From Brugia malayi (Eukaryota; Nematoda; Chromadorea; Rhabditida; Onchocercidae), in NCBI RefSeq assembly GCF_000002995.4, contig NW_025062475.1:10234187-10298186 (forward strand): DNA of 64,000 nucleotides, in the 5' to 3' direction. The notes below the pieces were generated by a model. The model was not told the DNA's origin and made no database searches. It worked only from the letters and a program-made list of their open reading frames with translations. The position numbers and the translations under genes are program-made. Shown piece after piece: positions 11,192 through 24,198 of the stretch (position 1 is the first letter of the stretch; the number at the start of each line of letters is the position of its first letter).

Positions 11192-13468
11192 CTGAATTAC
11201 TATTTTCATTTATCTTATTCATATAACAATATTTCTATCCCACTTTTCCTCAAATAAATTTTTTGTTTTTGGTGTGTTTTTTTCTCAACGTTATACTAAG
11301 AATATTATTTTATTAAATAATAGATGGATCAAATATTTAGTCAATAAAACTGATTTAAGAATTCAATAAAAGTTCATGTTTGTTAGTAAACTTTATACCA
11401 AATTTTTTTTTTTTATACCAATGTAATTTCATTTTTTTTTTTTGTAAAAATAGTTAAGTTAAATGTTCAAATCTTTCTATAATGAAAAATTTGAAACAAA
11501 TGATATATACGATATCAAAGAATAAACACTGGAAGTAAAACTGCTAGAAGTTATATGTAATTATCACTAATATCAAACAGTTGTACAAATAATGTAGTTA
11601 CTTATCACATAAATAACCATATTATTCCATTTCATAACTTATCATTTAAATAGAGTTAATGCAGAACAATAATAATTTGACCTTATTTTAGTAATTTTGA
11701 ATTTTTTCGCATTCTTGAATGATGAAAATAATGAGCAAATAATTTGAGTAATACTTCATCCAAATATAAATAATTTAAATCAATAAGTGATTATAATTTA
11801 GAGTAAACCTGAAGTATAATTAAATTAATGATAATAAAATCCTGAATAATGACACCTTTTCTTCATCACTTTAATCACGATAATGATTTAACCGACCGCA
11901 CTGGAACAATCACAATAGCAAACTGAACAATTTGTCATTGACACGTTGTTTTATTTTTATTAGCTACCATTAATATTCATAAATTCGCTTTAAAGAAATG
12001 AGAATTTCATTAATGTTTAATAGTACTAATAACAATTATTTAACATTTAATCTATTTTAAATTGTTTCTGTTATTGCAAAAAATTGATAAGAAACACATT
12101 AACTTTTTGAAAATGACAGTACTGGAAAACTTTTAAACAATGAAATTTAGAATCTCATCCTGAGAATTAGATCACTTGGCAAATGAGCACATAGCTAAAA
12201 ACAAAAATATGACAATAATTACTAACAGTTTCTGAGTTTTAATTATAAAGTTTCACAAATCTTACTTCACCTATTTTTTAGAACCAAAATGAGGAAATGG
12301 AGGTTACGCACCCTTCCTGATTACAATTATAGTAATATTCATATTTTAACGGATTTAATGAATATAATGAATTTACAATGTGAGTATAATCTTTCCGATA
12401 TTCAAAGAAATCACAGTAATATACAACTAAAGTCACTTCCCGAACTGCTGGCATAAACTAGATAGGACAATAAATTGTATCGTTAAGGACGGGAGAGAAC
12501 GCCAAAAATTCCATAAAAATATAAAATGAATTGAGTTTGGGATATCAGGTTGAATAGTCATATTGATTGTATGACATATAAATTTGATTACGATTATATG
12601 TGAGCATTTGTGGAACAACCTGTTACGCATGAGAATAGAATGAATCATTTTCTTGCGACCATAACAAATACAGATCTTTTCTATAATGTAAGCACAATGA
12701 AATATACAAATATATTTTTAAAAAGTTCGCTTCCTGCACAGGATTTTATTAAGGTGAAATTAAGGAATGCTAGACATACATTTGTTTAAAAAAAAATTAA
12801 AATTCATTGTATGCAGGGAAAATAAAGGTTGAAATTCAAGTTAACAAAATAAAATATCACTTCTAAAATGATGATCAAACGCATGATAAATTTAGTTAAC
12901 ATCATATAACAAAAAGGGAATTCAACTTAGACATCAGTTTGTCCTATTATTTCTTTTCAGTAAAATAATTAAGACTTCTATTCGACTATATCTGAACTTT
13001 TGTTGTCACACTTCTGATTTACAAAATTATATTTAAAAATTAGCAACATTTTGCAACTTATTAAGCAGAAGATTTCGTATGCAAGCTTTCATTAAAACGA
13101 GACAAAAAAATTATCTAAACCTGTTTGGACTGCTAACGTTACATACAGCTAAGCTATGGAAAGTGAGTTAAAAAGGCAAAAGCCATAAGCAAAAAGAAAA
13201 GTGCAGCAATACAAGGAACATAACAAAAATTGGACAAAAAACATGTCCTGGAATGATAATATAATGGTAATATACTTCCATTACTGAAAATATTTAACAG
13301 GACTGAGCTAAATTTCGAATATAAATCAACTGTATATATTATCCAATGAAAACGGTGTGAAATTCTGGACTGAAGAAAAGAGAGTAGATAATATCGATAA
13401 GCCAGTAGCTAACTAAGTAAGCCAAAAGGAACGCTATAAAGAAAGATTTATCGGCAAAATAGAATTTA
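11192..13468. other. Spacer between formin 3' end and phosphatase 5' region
   Basis: About 2.3 kb of AT-rich sequence. It must contain the formin 3' UTR (the stop is at 13469; AATAAA on the minus strand occurs near 12744-12749) and the first exon(s) and promoter of the phosphatase, which I could not identify with confidence. Just upstream of 11191 the minus strand shows a short open segment starting ATG that repeats the INEN wording of the known exon in another frame. It may be a leader exon or chance. Confidence 0.4.
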
Positions 13469-16400
13469 TCAGTAGCATTCGTGATTTTCAGATGTTCGAT
13501 TTGTTTTCGGTCCAACAGGTGGTGGATGTAAGCTTTTCTTACTATTCAATGCAAGCGATGAACTATATCGTTTTGTAGCTTGTGCGCCATCAAATGTTAC
13601 ATAAGCTCCTTCCTTTAAACCTGGAACATACACTTCTTAAAGGAAATAATTGCACATAAATTTGAGCAATACAAATACTTTTTATACACGTGGTCCAATT
13701 TTTAGATGGCTATTTAGATCAAAATTTTGGCTCTAAGGAAGAATTAAATGACAAGGAATATCCAATAAACAAATAGAGGTAAAACAATAAATACATGTAA
13801 AGTGCATCGTCCAGCAAAATGCAAAAGTTGATAAAATAAGGTCAATTTTTAATCCAACATTGTCTTACCATTCATAATTCTTTCAAAATCTCCATCATCG
13901 ATTTGACTGGAATCCAATTTTGGTTTTCTTGCCTTCATAGCAACTTCGCAATTAGGATTAGTCATCCCAATTCTCTGTACCAATTCATCGATTACATTTT
14001 CAGTTAGCTCATCTTTTGTTACTCGCCGTCTTACACCAATCCGTTGCCGCTTCATCTGTTCTCCTTGAGAACGCTGAAACGATTATAATAAGAATTCAAA
14101 AATCAACAAATCATTAATTACGCAGAAGGAAACATAATTACGTCTCATTGCTTAATTCTAACTAAGTATATATTACCAACCTCTGCTGCTGCATGTCGAG
14201 CCTCATTTTCAGCAACTGCTTGTTGGAATCGTTTTGCAAATGTCAATAATCGAGAAAAAAATGCATGGGGTTGTTGATTTCGTGATGATTCGCCATAAAA
14301 TTCTACACATGCAGTGAAAGCTTCCTAAAATTAGGAGAAAAAATCGTTTAGAATAATTTTAAAAAATTAATAGGAAGTAATTCCGAATTATATATTTTAT
14401 CATCTCTCCGCAATACATTCAATTACTTATATATATATATATATATACCCACTGTACTTTATATACTCATTATTATATACTCATAATTTTAATCATTTAT
14501 AATATTGTATTAAAATAACTGAGTATTACAGATATGAACCGGAAATACAGTACAAAGAGAGGGGAGAAAAACGGCTGAAAATACCAAAACGTGGAAAATG
14601 CAGAAAAACTTACGGAAGCTGTTTTATATTGCACTTGTAAAACTGAAATTCGCTTTTCACATTTGTCCAAAAAATCGAGCAATGATGGTGGACAATCTGC
14701 ACCTTTTAATTCTCGTTCTTTCTTAGCTGAAGCAAAATTAGCTTCTAATTCTCTCATATCGGCCAGAACTGCTTCCCACATTACTGAAAAACAAAATAAA
14801 TTGTCACATTAAAATTAAAGCAAAGAAACTCTTTGAATATTGAAAGGAATATTAGAAAAGGGACTAATGCATGTATCTACATTATTATCGTTTTCTTTCC
14901 ATTAAATTTCAATTATTAGAACAAAACAAGATACTAGTGCTAGCTTTATCAGCAAATTTCAACTGATCCGCGAAATCCAATAATCCAGGAAAACTTCGTG
15001 AAACTGTTTCTGCGATAATGTGAAGCAGTGACAGTGATCGTTCCACTGAACTCTTCAAGCCATAAAGCTAAAAATAAAGAAGCAGATGATAAAATATTGC
15101 TCCAGTAATGAAAGTTTAGTCAACAGATTTTTTTTACTCAAACATAAAAGCTATAATAAATCAAGAATTTTTCTGCAATAAAAATAAATTTATAATAAAA
15201 ATTCCCACAATTCATAAATAAAAATCTTTTCCAAAAGAAGAAAAAAAAGAAACAAACCGTATCCAAACTAGATAATTTAAAACCATAGACACCCCCTTTT
15301 CGTCCACTATTCATATAATTTCCATATGCAAGCAATATTTCCAAAAGTCGATGGAATTTTGTTGCTTCGCGGACACATTTCGAAGCTGCCGTTAAATTGA
15401 CAAACTGCTGCAAAAATAAACATTCTGACATAACGTTTTAGGAAGCATAAAAATTACTAATGGAATAATAGAAGTAAATAATAATAGTAGTTAATAACAA
15501 TAATAATAACAGTGATACTGGTAACGATAATATGGTAATAACCATCTAAATCGCAATCAGTTTCTCATCAGTCGGGAGTTTAGAAATTTCGGATAGACAA
15601 TGTATTCTGTTTGAAATCGAAAGTTTTACCGGTTCTAGTAGATCAGCACTTTCGTCGAAAGTTGCCATGAAGGACATGATTTTTATTTTATGTTCAAATC
15701 GTTCAATTTTGACTAGCTGAGCAAGGAACTGATCTTCGTCCGAAAGATCAGAAAAATTTTTATGTTCTAATTCATACTCCTTGAATTTCACTATTTCCCT
15801 AGAAATTAAATTTTGAAAATATTTCATTCAACTATTTTTATAAGCTAAAGTTTTGTACACGGTTCAAAATTTTTTAGGCACTTCAATTTTTTTTTTTTTG
15901 AAAAATTTTTTTTAAAAAAAAACATTTCGAAAAAAAAAAAATTTTTTTTCAAAATTCATGTTTTTTTCTGTTATCCTAAATCGAGAGGAAATGATTACTT
16001 CCGTCAATAATAAAAATGCTTACTCATGCGTTGGGGCAATCTTTATCAAAATGTCAACACTTTCTGGGATGAGAGCTTTCAAATCCATTCGATGCACGGC
16101 AGACATAATCACTGGTGCACTCATTGCTAATTTCCGACATGTAATTGCTAAAATAAAAATGTTATAATGGTGCCAACGAGAATTGCAGATGTATCCTTTT
16201 AAAACTTTCAAAACAATTTTTAATTATTCTAAACAACAGATTCTCACTAAGAAATTTAATTTTGACTCTACTTCCGTTTTTGGAGTACAACTTCATACAA
16301 TCATTATATATTGCAATGCGATGTCCTTCAACTTTTTGCTTCATTTTCTATCTCTCTTTTTCTCTCGTTTATCTTCATTCTCAAGGACTAAAAACTGACT

Positions 16401-17125
16401 AAACCCGCCGTCCAGAACATCCCTAATCCTTGCTTTATGAAACATTAATTTATCGTTATCGTAAATGATGACCGGATAATAATGACCTATCACTGTTACA
16501 TCTATATCACTGCGATAGCAGTTAGGTAATGAAATCATTAAGTCAAGTGAAATCAACCGATATTTTGCAAACGTTTTGTGTCCAAAATGGTGTTCTTCTT
16601 GATTGTACTACCATTGCCAGTACCAATTGGAGATTGTTGTCCCGGTAGACATGATTCGGTGGTGTCAAGGCGTTTAGCAACTCCAATTTTGAACAGATCT
16701 TCCAGAGTAGTAAAATCGATTTTCTATGAGGAAAATTCATCGGATAAAAATTGAGAAATTCTTTAAAAAAAACCAAGATTAATCGATTTTCATTAAACCG
16801 AAACTAAGAAAATGACAGAATTTATGTTATTTTAACATAAGAACAATAATTTTAACAGCTTTTGCTTCACCATAAATGCTGCTTGGCTGGAAAAAAAAAC
16901 TTACATCCATTATCTTTTCATCATCAAGGTTGTTGAAAACTGTATCTTTCACCTGATTTGGCTTCAATGGACACCAATTCAATAATGGTAGCTTATTCCT
17001 GAATGTAATTTTTTCTTTCAAACTGTGTACAAATTTGTCATTAGGGTGCGAATCAGCTATTACCAATAGCTACGATTTAAATTTTTCTAAGAAATATGAG
17101 TTATGCAAAATAATCAATGTGCAAG

Positions 17126-17162
<37 letters not shown>

Positions 17163-20100
17163 CTTTATTTGTTTATTCAAGAGGAAAATATAGAGATACA
17201 GAAATATGTTGTGTACATGACCTTAAATATTAAGAACGGTTTACCTAGTATTATAGATTTTTTTGATGGTCATAACATCGCTTGCAGGAGGAGAAATTTT
17301 TGAAGATAGTTGTGAAGATCTAATTGAATTTAACAACGGAGGTGGTGGTGGTGGAGGTAATTTTCCAATTGCATTGTTTACTTGTGGTAGTGGTGGAGGT
17401 GGTGGGATATGATTTGTTGCTGTTAACTTTGAAAGTCCCTTTCCCTGAGGAGGTCCTGGAGGTGGTGGCGGAGGGCTTGGAGGATTTGCCGTTGATGCAG
17501 GTTCTTTTTTAGCTTCAAGTAAACCGGCTGCAAATTGAAAACATCAACAAATGAAAAAAAAAACAAAAAAACAAATATATCCAGAAGTTGATAAGTATCA
17601 TATTTGGTTTCAATTTTTTTTCTTAATGTGATGATAAAAATATAGATATTCAATACAACCGTAAACATCTTAAATAAAAAACTGCTTAATTAAATCTGAT
17701 CTATTTACTTCTTATGATCAAGTATTTAACTATATGAAAACATGAACATACAAAAAAAGAAAACAATATCATAGCTAGTAGCTTTTCGACCTTAATTTTC
17801 CTGAAAGAAGCATAATTTTTTTTATACCTTTCATGTTTGCTTGCATTCTTTCAAGTTCTTGTATTCTAGATTCCAACTTCGCTTGCTGCTCCCGACTTGC
17901 TTTATCTTTCTCATTTAATGTTCGTCTCATTGTGCTTAATGTGGAATCATGCTCTTTTAGAAGTTTTTCTTTTTCCGCATTCAACTCTTTTAGACGACGA
18001 TCAAGTTGTGCCAAACGAGCTATATAGTCGGCTTCCACCACTTGCAACCTTTCCTTGATCTAAAATAAGTTCTGAAAAAACTTGCAAAACTTTACAAAAT
18101 ACCAGAACTTCCCAACTCTGGAGAATTTTCAAAACTTTCAGAAAGGTGAGTTTGAAGAAACTGTAACTGTATGATTTTCAAACAAAATAATAAATTTATA
18201 CAGATTGAACAATGTCACTGCAGAAGAGAAGAAAAAGAAAGAAGTATAAAATTTGTAAAATTGACAAAATAACCTTCGATAATTCATCAGTAAGACGACT
18301 ATTCTCTGCTTCCAATTCTACTTTCTTATCAGTCTCATCCAGTAGAAAATGTACGTCAATCTTGTTATCCAAATATGCATTTACATGTGTTTGTAACTGT
18401 TCACACTCTGTATTTCGCAACACCTACGATTGGTATAAAGTTGAATTTATCTGAGAATCTCGTAGACTCGAGATCTACTCGAGATCTCTTTTCGATGTAA
18501 GTGCAAATTATAATCAAATATTCAAAGTGCTATAGCGAGAGATTGCAAAGGCACGGATCTAAGAGTGAATTGTATGAAGAATAAGATGCATCAGTGGTTG
18601 GCAATTAATCGCGTTCTTATTAAGACCTAATTTATCCTTTATTGTATTCGAGTTCAACTTCATATTTTCTAATGATCCTCACAGGTTTTACTGCACATGT
18701 AAATCGATGGTAAGAAATACCTCTAAGTAATCATCAAGACCCAAAAGAGTAAGCTCATATTGCAGGTAACTGCGATAGTTCATACTTTCCGTTGAATGCA
18801 CCACAATGTTGAAAAACTGCATACACGATGCCATAAAATCAACATTGAATTCCGGTGGTTTTATAAAATAAGAAAACAGCAGTTGGAATCGATAGGTTTC
18901 TTTGTATTCCTGTAAATAATAATAAGTTCTGCCTTTTTTAGCGAAATATCTCATCGTTGGCTACTTACAAATTGCTATAAAATAATTTTTTGGAGTTAAA
19001 GATTTAACAGCATACAGAAACGAGACAAGACGCCAAACATCTTCAATGTCAACTGAATAACACACTATAAAAGATAGATCTTACTTAACTAGCAAAACAT
19101 AAGAAACACATAATGAATGATCATTGTAAGAAGTCAGAAGATAATAAGAATCATTCAGGATAAAAAGAAATTAGCAAAATTTTCAGAAGTGAAGAAACTT
19201 ACCGATCGGAAGCGATTAAATGCATTGATTATCAAATCATGCCCACCATTAACAAGACATATTGCTGCAAGTAATTCTAATGCCAAAGCTTTTATCCTAA
19301 AATAAAAGAATCTAAGTGCTGTCCACGAATAATCAGAAAGGAATTATTACTAATTAAAATACCCAGAAAGCAAAACCCAGTAAAACTTCGTTATTTAAAA
19401 AAATGTCGAAAAGCTGGAAAATTATTAAATTCCGAAGTCATTAATAAATATATGTGGAAAGATTATGGAAGGCAAACCGTAAACTTTGATGCAGAATACT
19501 TCGAGCTATACAATAAATTGCTTGCGGATTATTGAACACCATGTTGAACCCGTACTGCAACAGTGCTCTTAATATGTTATGTAAGCGAAAATCACTTTTG
19601 CTATTATGAAAGGTTTTTTACACGTCAAGAGTATGAGAAGGCTCAGTAATTTAAAGAAAAAAACAAAATTGTATAAAATGAGAAATCACTTACTAAATTA
19701 CATTTATTATAGTATTCCAACTAACACATTCAAATATTTATTATATGAAACTATCATATTTTCTAACATAACGACCTTAGTATGTAAAATACTTTGCTAA
19801 TAGATACCTTGTTATTCATGATTGCTCGTAAACAGCTCACGCACACGTGTATGTCATCATCACGATCACCATAATTCTTTGAATTTTTCTTTGTAACACT
19901 TATCGTTCGCCGAAATAAGCCACCAGTCATCTTCTCATCCGAAAAGTGATCGTTGTCGCCAGGATTTAAAACTGCTGAAGTATGAGTCTGTGATGTATGA
20001 GAATAGGGAAATGCACTGCTTGATGAAGGACCATCCTGGTTCAAATCGTTGCAAGCACTACAAAAACACCATTATTGCAATTATCAAATCACTCTACACT

Positions 20101-23100
20101 ACATTATAGCTTAGAGATTATTTCATACTTTGATTTTCCATACAAAAAAGAAAAGGATTTACCTTCCCCAGTTTCTGTCCTCCTGAAGTTGTGTCAAATA
20201 ATCGATTAGCATATCTAAGCCATTATTCTGATCGTTCAGAAACATTCGCACCCAACTTTAAATTAAAAAATTTGTTGTTCAATGAAAAACTGATTTGGTA
20301 ATTTCACAATAAGAATTTTTTAAAACAACACAATCACTGTAGGTAATAATAAATATAATAACAATTATTTGAACACGATATAAAAACTGAACACTAATTT
20401 AATCTAGCAACAAAATAAGAAGCCTACTCAATACTGTTTGTTCGCAATGATATTTCGATATGCTTTAATATTTTTGTTGAAGTTTCATCACCCAACAATT
20501 TTTTTCTCTGTAAAATGCTTCCATTAGATTTCAATACATTTTATAAATAAAATTCATGAAAAGATCGGTAAGCTAATTTCCCTCCGAGAAATAATGATGA
20601 GAAGCAGAAAAATCCAGTTTCAATTTCGAATCTAATCTTTTAATTTGTAACAAATCCTTTTGTTAAGTCAGAAAACTGTTAGCATTATTAATTACTTAAT
20701 TTGTAAATCTATCAACTTTGGTTACCAAAGTAAAATAAATAAAACTAAAAGTGATATGATAACGAGACTTCAGTAAAGGAAAAAATTTCACTTTTTTGGA
20801 AGCTCTTCGATCCAAATAAACTGCCAATTTTTCCAGATATACGGAGGGATCAGCTACAGCATACATTCTTCTCTGAAATTCAAAAAAAAGCATTTCTAAA
20901 AGCATGAGCAATATAATTATTTATTGGAATTCAAATAGAGAATGGTCCTAAATGTTAATCGAAGTGATCAACGTCATGTTTACCGAAAACATTATGAGGC
21001 AAAAAAAAATCATAAAAACGGTTTGAAAGAGGAGCCTGATCACAAACCTGATCACAAACCAGCTCCCATTTCTTATTTAAATCGTAGCTTCTTAAAATTC
21101 GCATCTTATCTGGAGGAAGATCCATTTTATTCTGTAGAAGAAATTGCATTGTTTTAAGAAACTTTAAGATTGAAATATGCAAATAAAAAGTGAATCAGAA
21201 AAATATTCAACAATTCATTTCCCCTAATTTTGCAGAAGAAAACAGAAATGAATGAAGGAAATTTCGCTTTGCAAACAAAATAAGAGAAAATCGTGTGTTA
21301 ATTTCATGCGTTAGTTTGGTATGCAAAAGTTCTCAAAATTTTCATTAACTATACTAAACAAATATTTACTACTACGGATACGCCATATTGAAAAATGAAG
21401 AAAACACTTTCGTACGATAAACAAAAGCTGCTCACATTGATTTCATTAGTTAAAATTTAAAAGTCACAGAACCTAACCAATTTAACAGAAAATTTTGTAG
21501 GACAGAAAAACAGCAATTACTTCTAACTATTTCAACTATTCAACCTTTTCTTAACTTTTACTTTTACTATTTGTCGTTTCGTAAAAGATTAAAAGAAAAA
21601 AGGAAAATGGATACCAAAACTTCTTCAAAAGCACACAAAAGTTCCTCTTCAGGAGGTAACCGAGATGTCGAATCATCTTTTGAGATATCCTTCTGCAAGC
21701 CGTCAATTCGCACTGCCATCGCCGTCCTATCTTTTGCACAATAATATGACGGAGATGACGAATAACGTCGAGCAATCTTCTTCTTAATTCGAAATCCGCA
21801 ACGTGCTGGAAAATAAAAATACAGTTGAATATATTAGTAAAATAACGAAAAACATGAAGAAAAAAACGAGAAAGATAACATTTAAAAGAGAAAGAGAAAT
21901 AGAAAGGTACAATCTTCAAACTAAAACGATTAACAAATTACAGTAAAAAGAAGATTATGGATTTTAAACTAACCGGGAAAGAAATATATTACCGGTCAAG
22001 AAAAACTGAAAATATCTTTTCCTAAACAACGGGATTCTAGTTTCAGAAGGAAATCACAACCGGTAAGAGAAAATGCAGCATTTTCAGAACGCTGTCGTTT
22101 TCCTCTTAAATAGGGTTGTAAGCTTCGTAAAAATGATTTCGTTAAGCAGCCATTTTAGTAAGCGATCTAGATGATAAAATGAGATAAATTTTAGATAATA
22201 AAAGAGAGCAGCGTCGCATTACTTTCCAATAGCAACAAAATTAACTAAGGATTAGCGATCGACCAAACTAAAAAAGAGAAGCTTTAACGATAAGCGATAA
22301 CAAGACCTAATTGCTAAAAATACAATGTAATGAGAGGACGAGAGGAGTTGAGTGGTGATAAAACGTACTGAAAACAGTTTTTATATATAATAAAACGTAC
22401 TAAACATTCTAATTACTAGATTTCTGTAACAATTTCAAAAGCTACGTTCAAAATGAGTCACAGGAAAAGATTTAGAACTAGAATTAAGCTTAGGTTTTGG
22501 AAGATTGAAACTTATTTGAATTATTTAAAAGTTTAATCATATATTACCCAAAAAAAAAAAAAAAAAAAAAACATCACAATAAATATCTGTAACGCAGAGA
22601 ATAGTCAAGCAGAATAGCCTATGGTTCCAGGTGACTCATACATACTCACATGACTCACGCACGTCATTTGTGATCATAATATTTTTACAAAAATATAAAC
22701 AGCAAGGATATGATAATAAAAACAATAACAATTATGGTCAGTAATAATGAATAATTAATTGTAACGACAATTACAATAATAGTAATAATAACAGTGACAG
22801 TGATAGTGACAGTGACAATGACAGTGGCAGTGAAGATGACAATGATGATGGTTGATAACAACAAATAACATAACAATCATAATTAATAATTATTATTGCA
22901 ATTATTATTATCATTATTGTTATTATTATTACTGTCACTTAATAGCAATGACGAATATGATAAATAATAACAGTAATTACAGTATGCAAAAGGAATATTG
23001 AGATCAATTATTCTAAAGTAATAAACGGTAGAAGAGAATATAATATTGTTCATGCGATGACAGAGGACACACACATACGCATACACACCCATGAACAATG

Positions 23101-24144
23101 AAACTGGCATACAGTTATGTAAATTTGTATCAATATCGAAAGAAAACGCGAATAACGAAATTACTTTAGAAATGAAAATAATGGTATTTAAAAATGATAG
23201 GACCTATTCAAAATTCGAAAACAATACTTAGTAGTATTAAGTGAAAAATTAACATTTATCAAGAAAAATCGATTTAATAATAAATGTTTTTAATTTACCA
23301 AAAAAAAACTCAGAATTGTCATTTGAAAAAAAAAGTTAAAAGTTGAGAATTGCAACAAGGTACTACTCATCATTCGCTGCTATTTTAATATGGTTCTTGT
23401 CACCCATGACTTACAAATACATCGATGGAAATGATGCTATAATTTTAATACAACATTGTAAACTCCGGTAAGCTTTATACATAATGAAACATTCAGCAAT
23501 AAAAATTCATGTAATATGTTATATGATAGTGGTAACTCTTTCAATTATTCTGATCCATCTTCTTACCCTAAATTTTTTGGGTAATTTAAACACAGTGATA
23601 CGATACATCATTTTACTCTCTCCACATGTCACATCATATTACATTGGCAATCGTTAGTACACTTCACATTCAGCAAACCATGAACTCAAAGTAACTTGTC
23701 ACTTTATAAGTCCATCGAAAAAAAATTTTTCTTTCCTACTGAGAAAAGAATAGATGGAAGAGAAAAAATGACTGAGTTTGATGCAGTAATATTTATGGCT
23801 TTAGTCTAGTTGGATGAATCATCTTGAAGAAACAAAGGAAGCATTTTTTTTTCCTTTTGAAATGAAGCGATGACTTAAAATTGGTTGCTATTTTTAAACG
23901 GATTTTCATGAATTAAAATTTAAAAAGAAAAGAAAGAAGGACAATACAACCCAAATATTTTATGACGATTCCAAAATTTATTATAAACTTTCGCTTTTTC
24001 AATTTTTCAAGGAAATGCTTTACAATTTATAGCAGATGAGAGAGATGAATGTATTTTAGTACAATTATTATCTCCCAATCCATATCAATATGTCTTCATT
24101 TTAAAGGCAATAAATCATATCATAGCTATCGATATAGAAAGATG

Positions 24145-24198
<54 letters not shown>

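Noticed and set aside
16162..16556. Overlapping minus-strand ORFs between FH2 exons
   Set aside because: The FMNL alignment and phases place this in an intron (16148-16557).
17324..17512. Plus-strand ORF rich in Val, Leu and Gly
   Set aside because: It is the antisense of the formin FH1 polyproline exon.
22685..23110. Minus-strand ORFs of Ile/Val/Thr and Asn repeats
   Set aside because: They are translations of GACAGT and AAT simple repeats.
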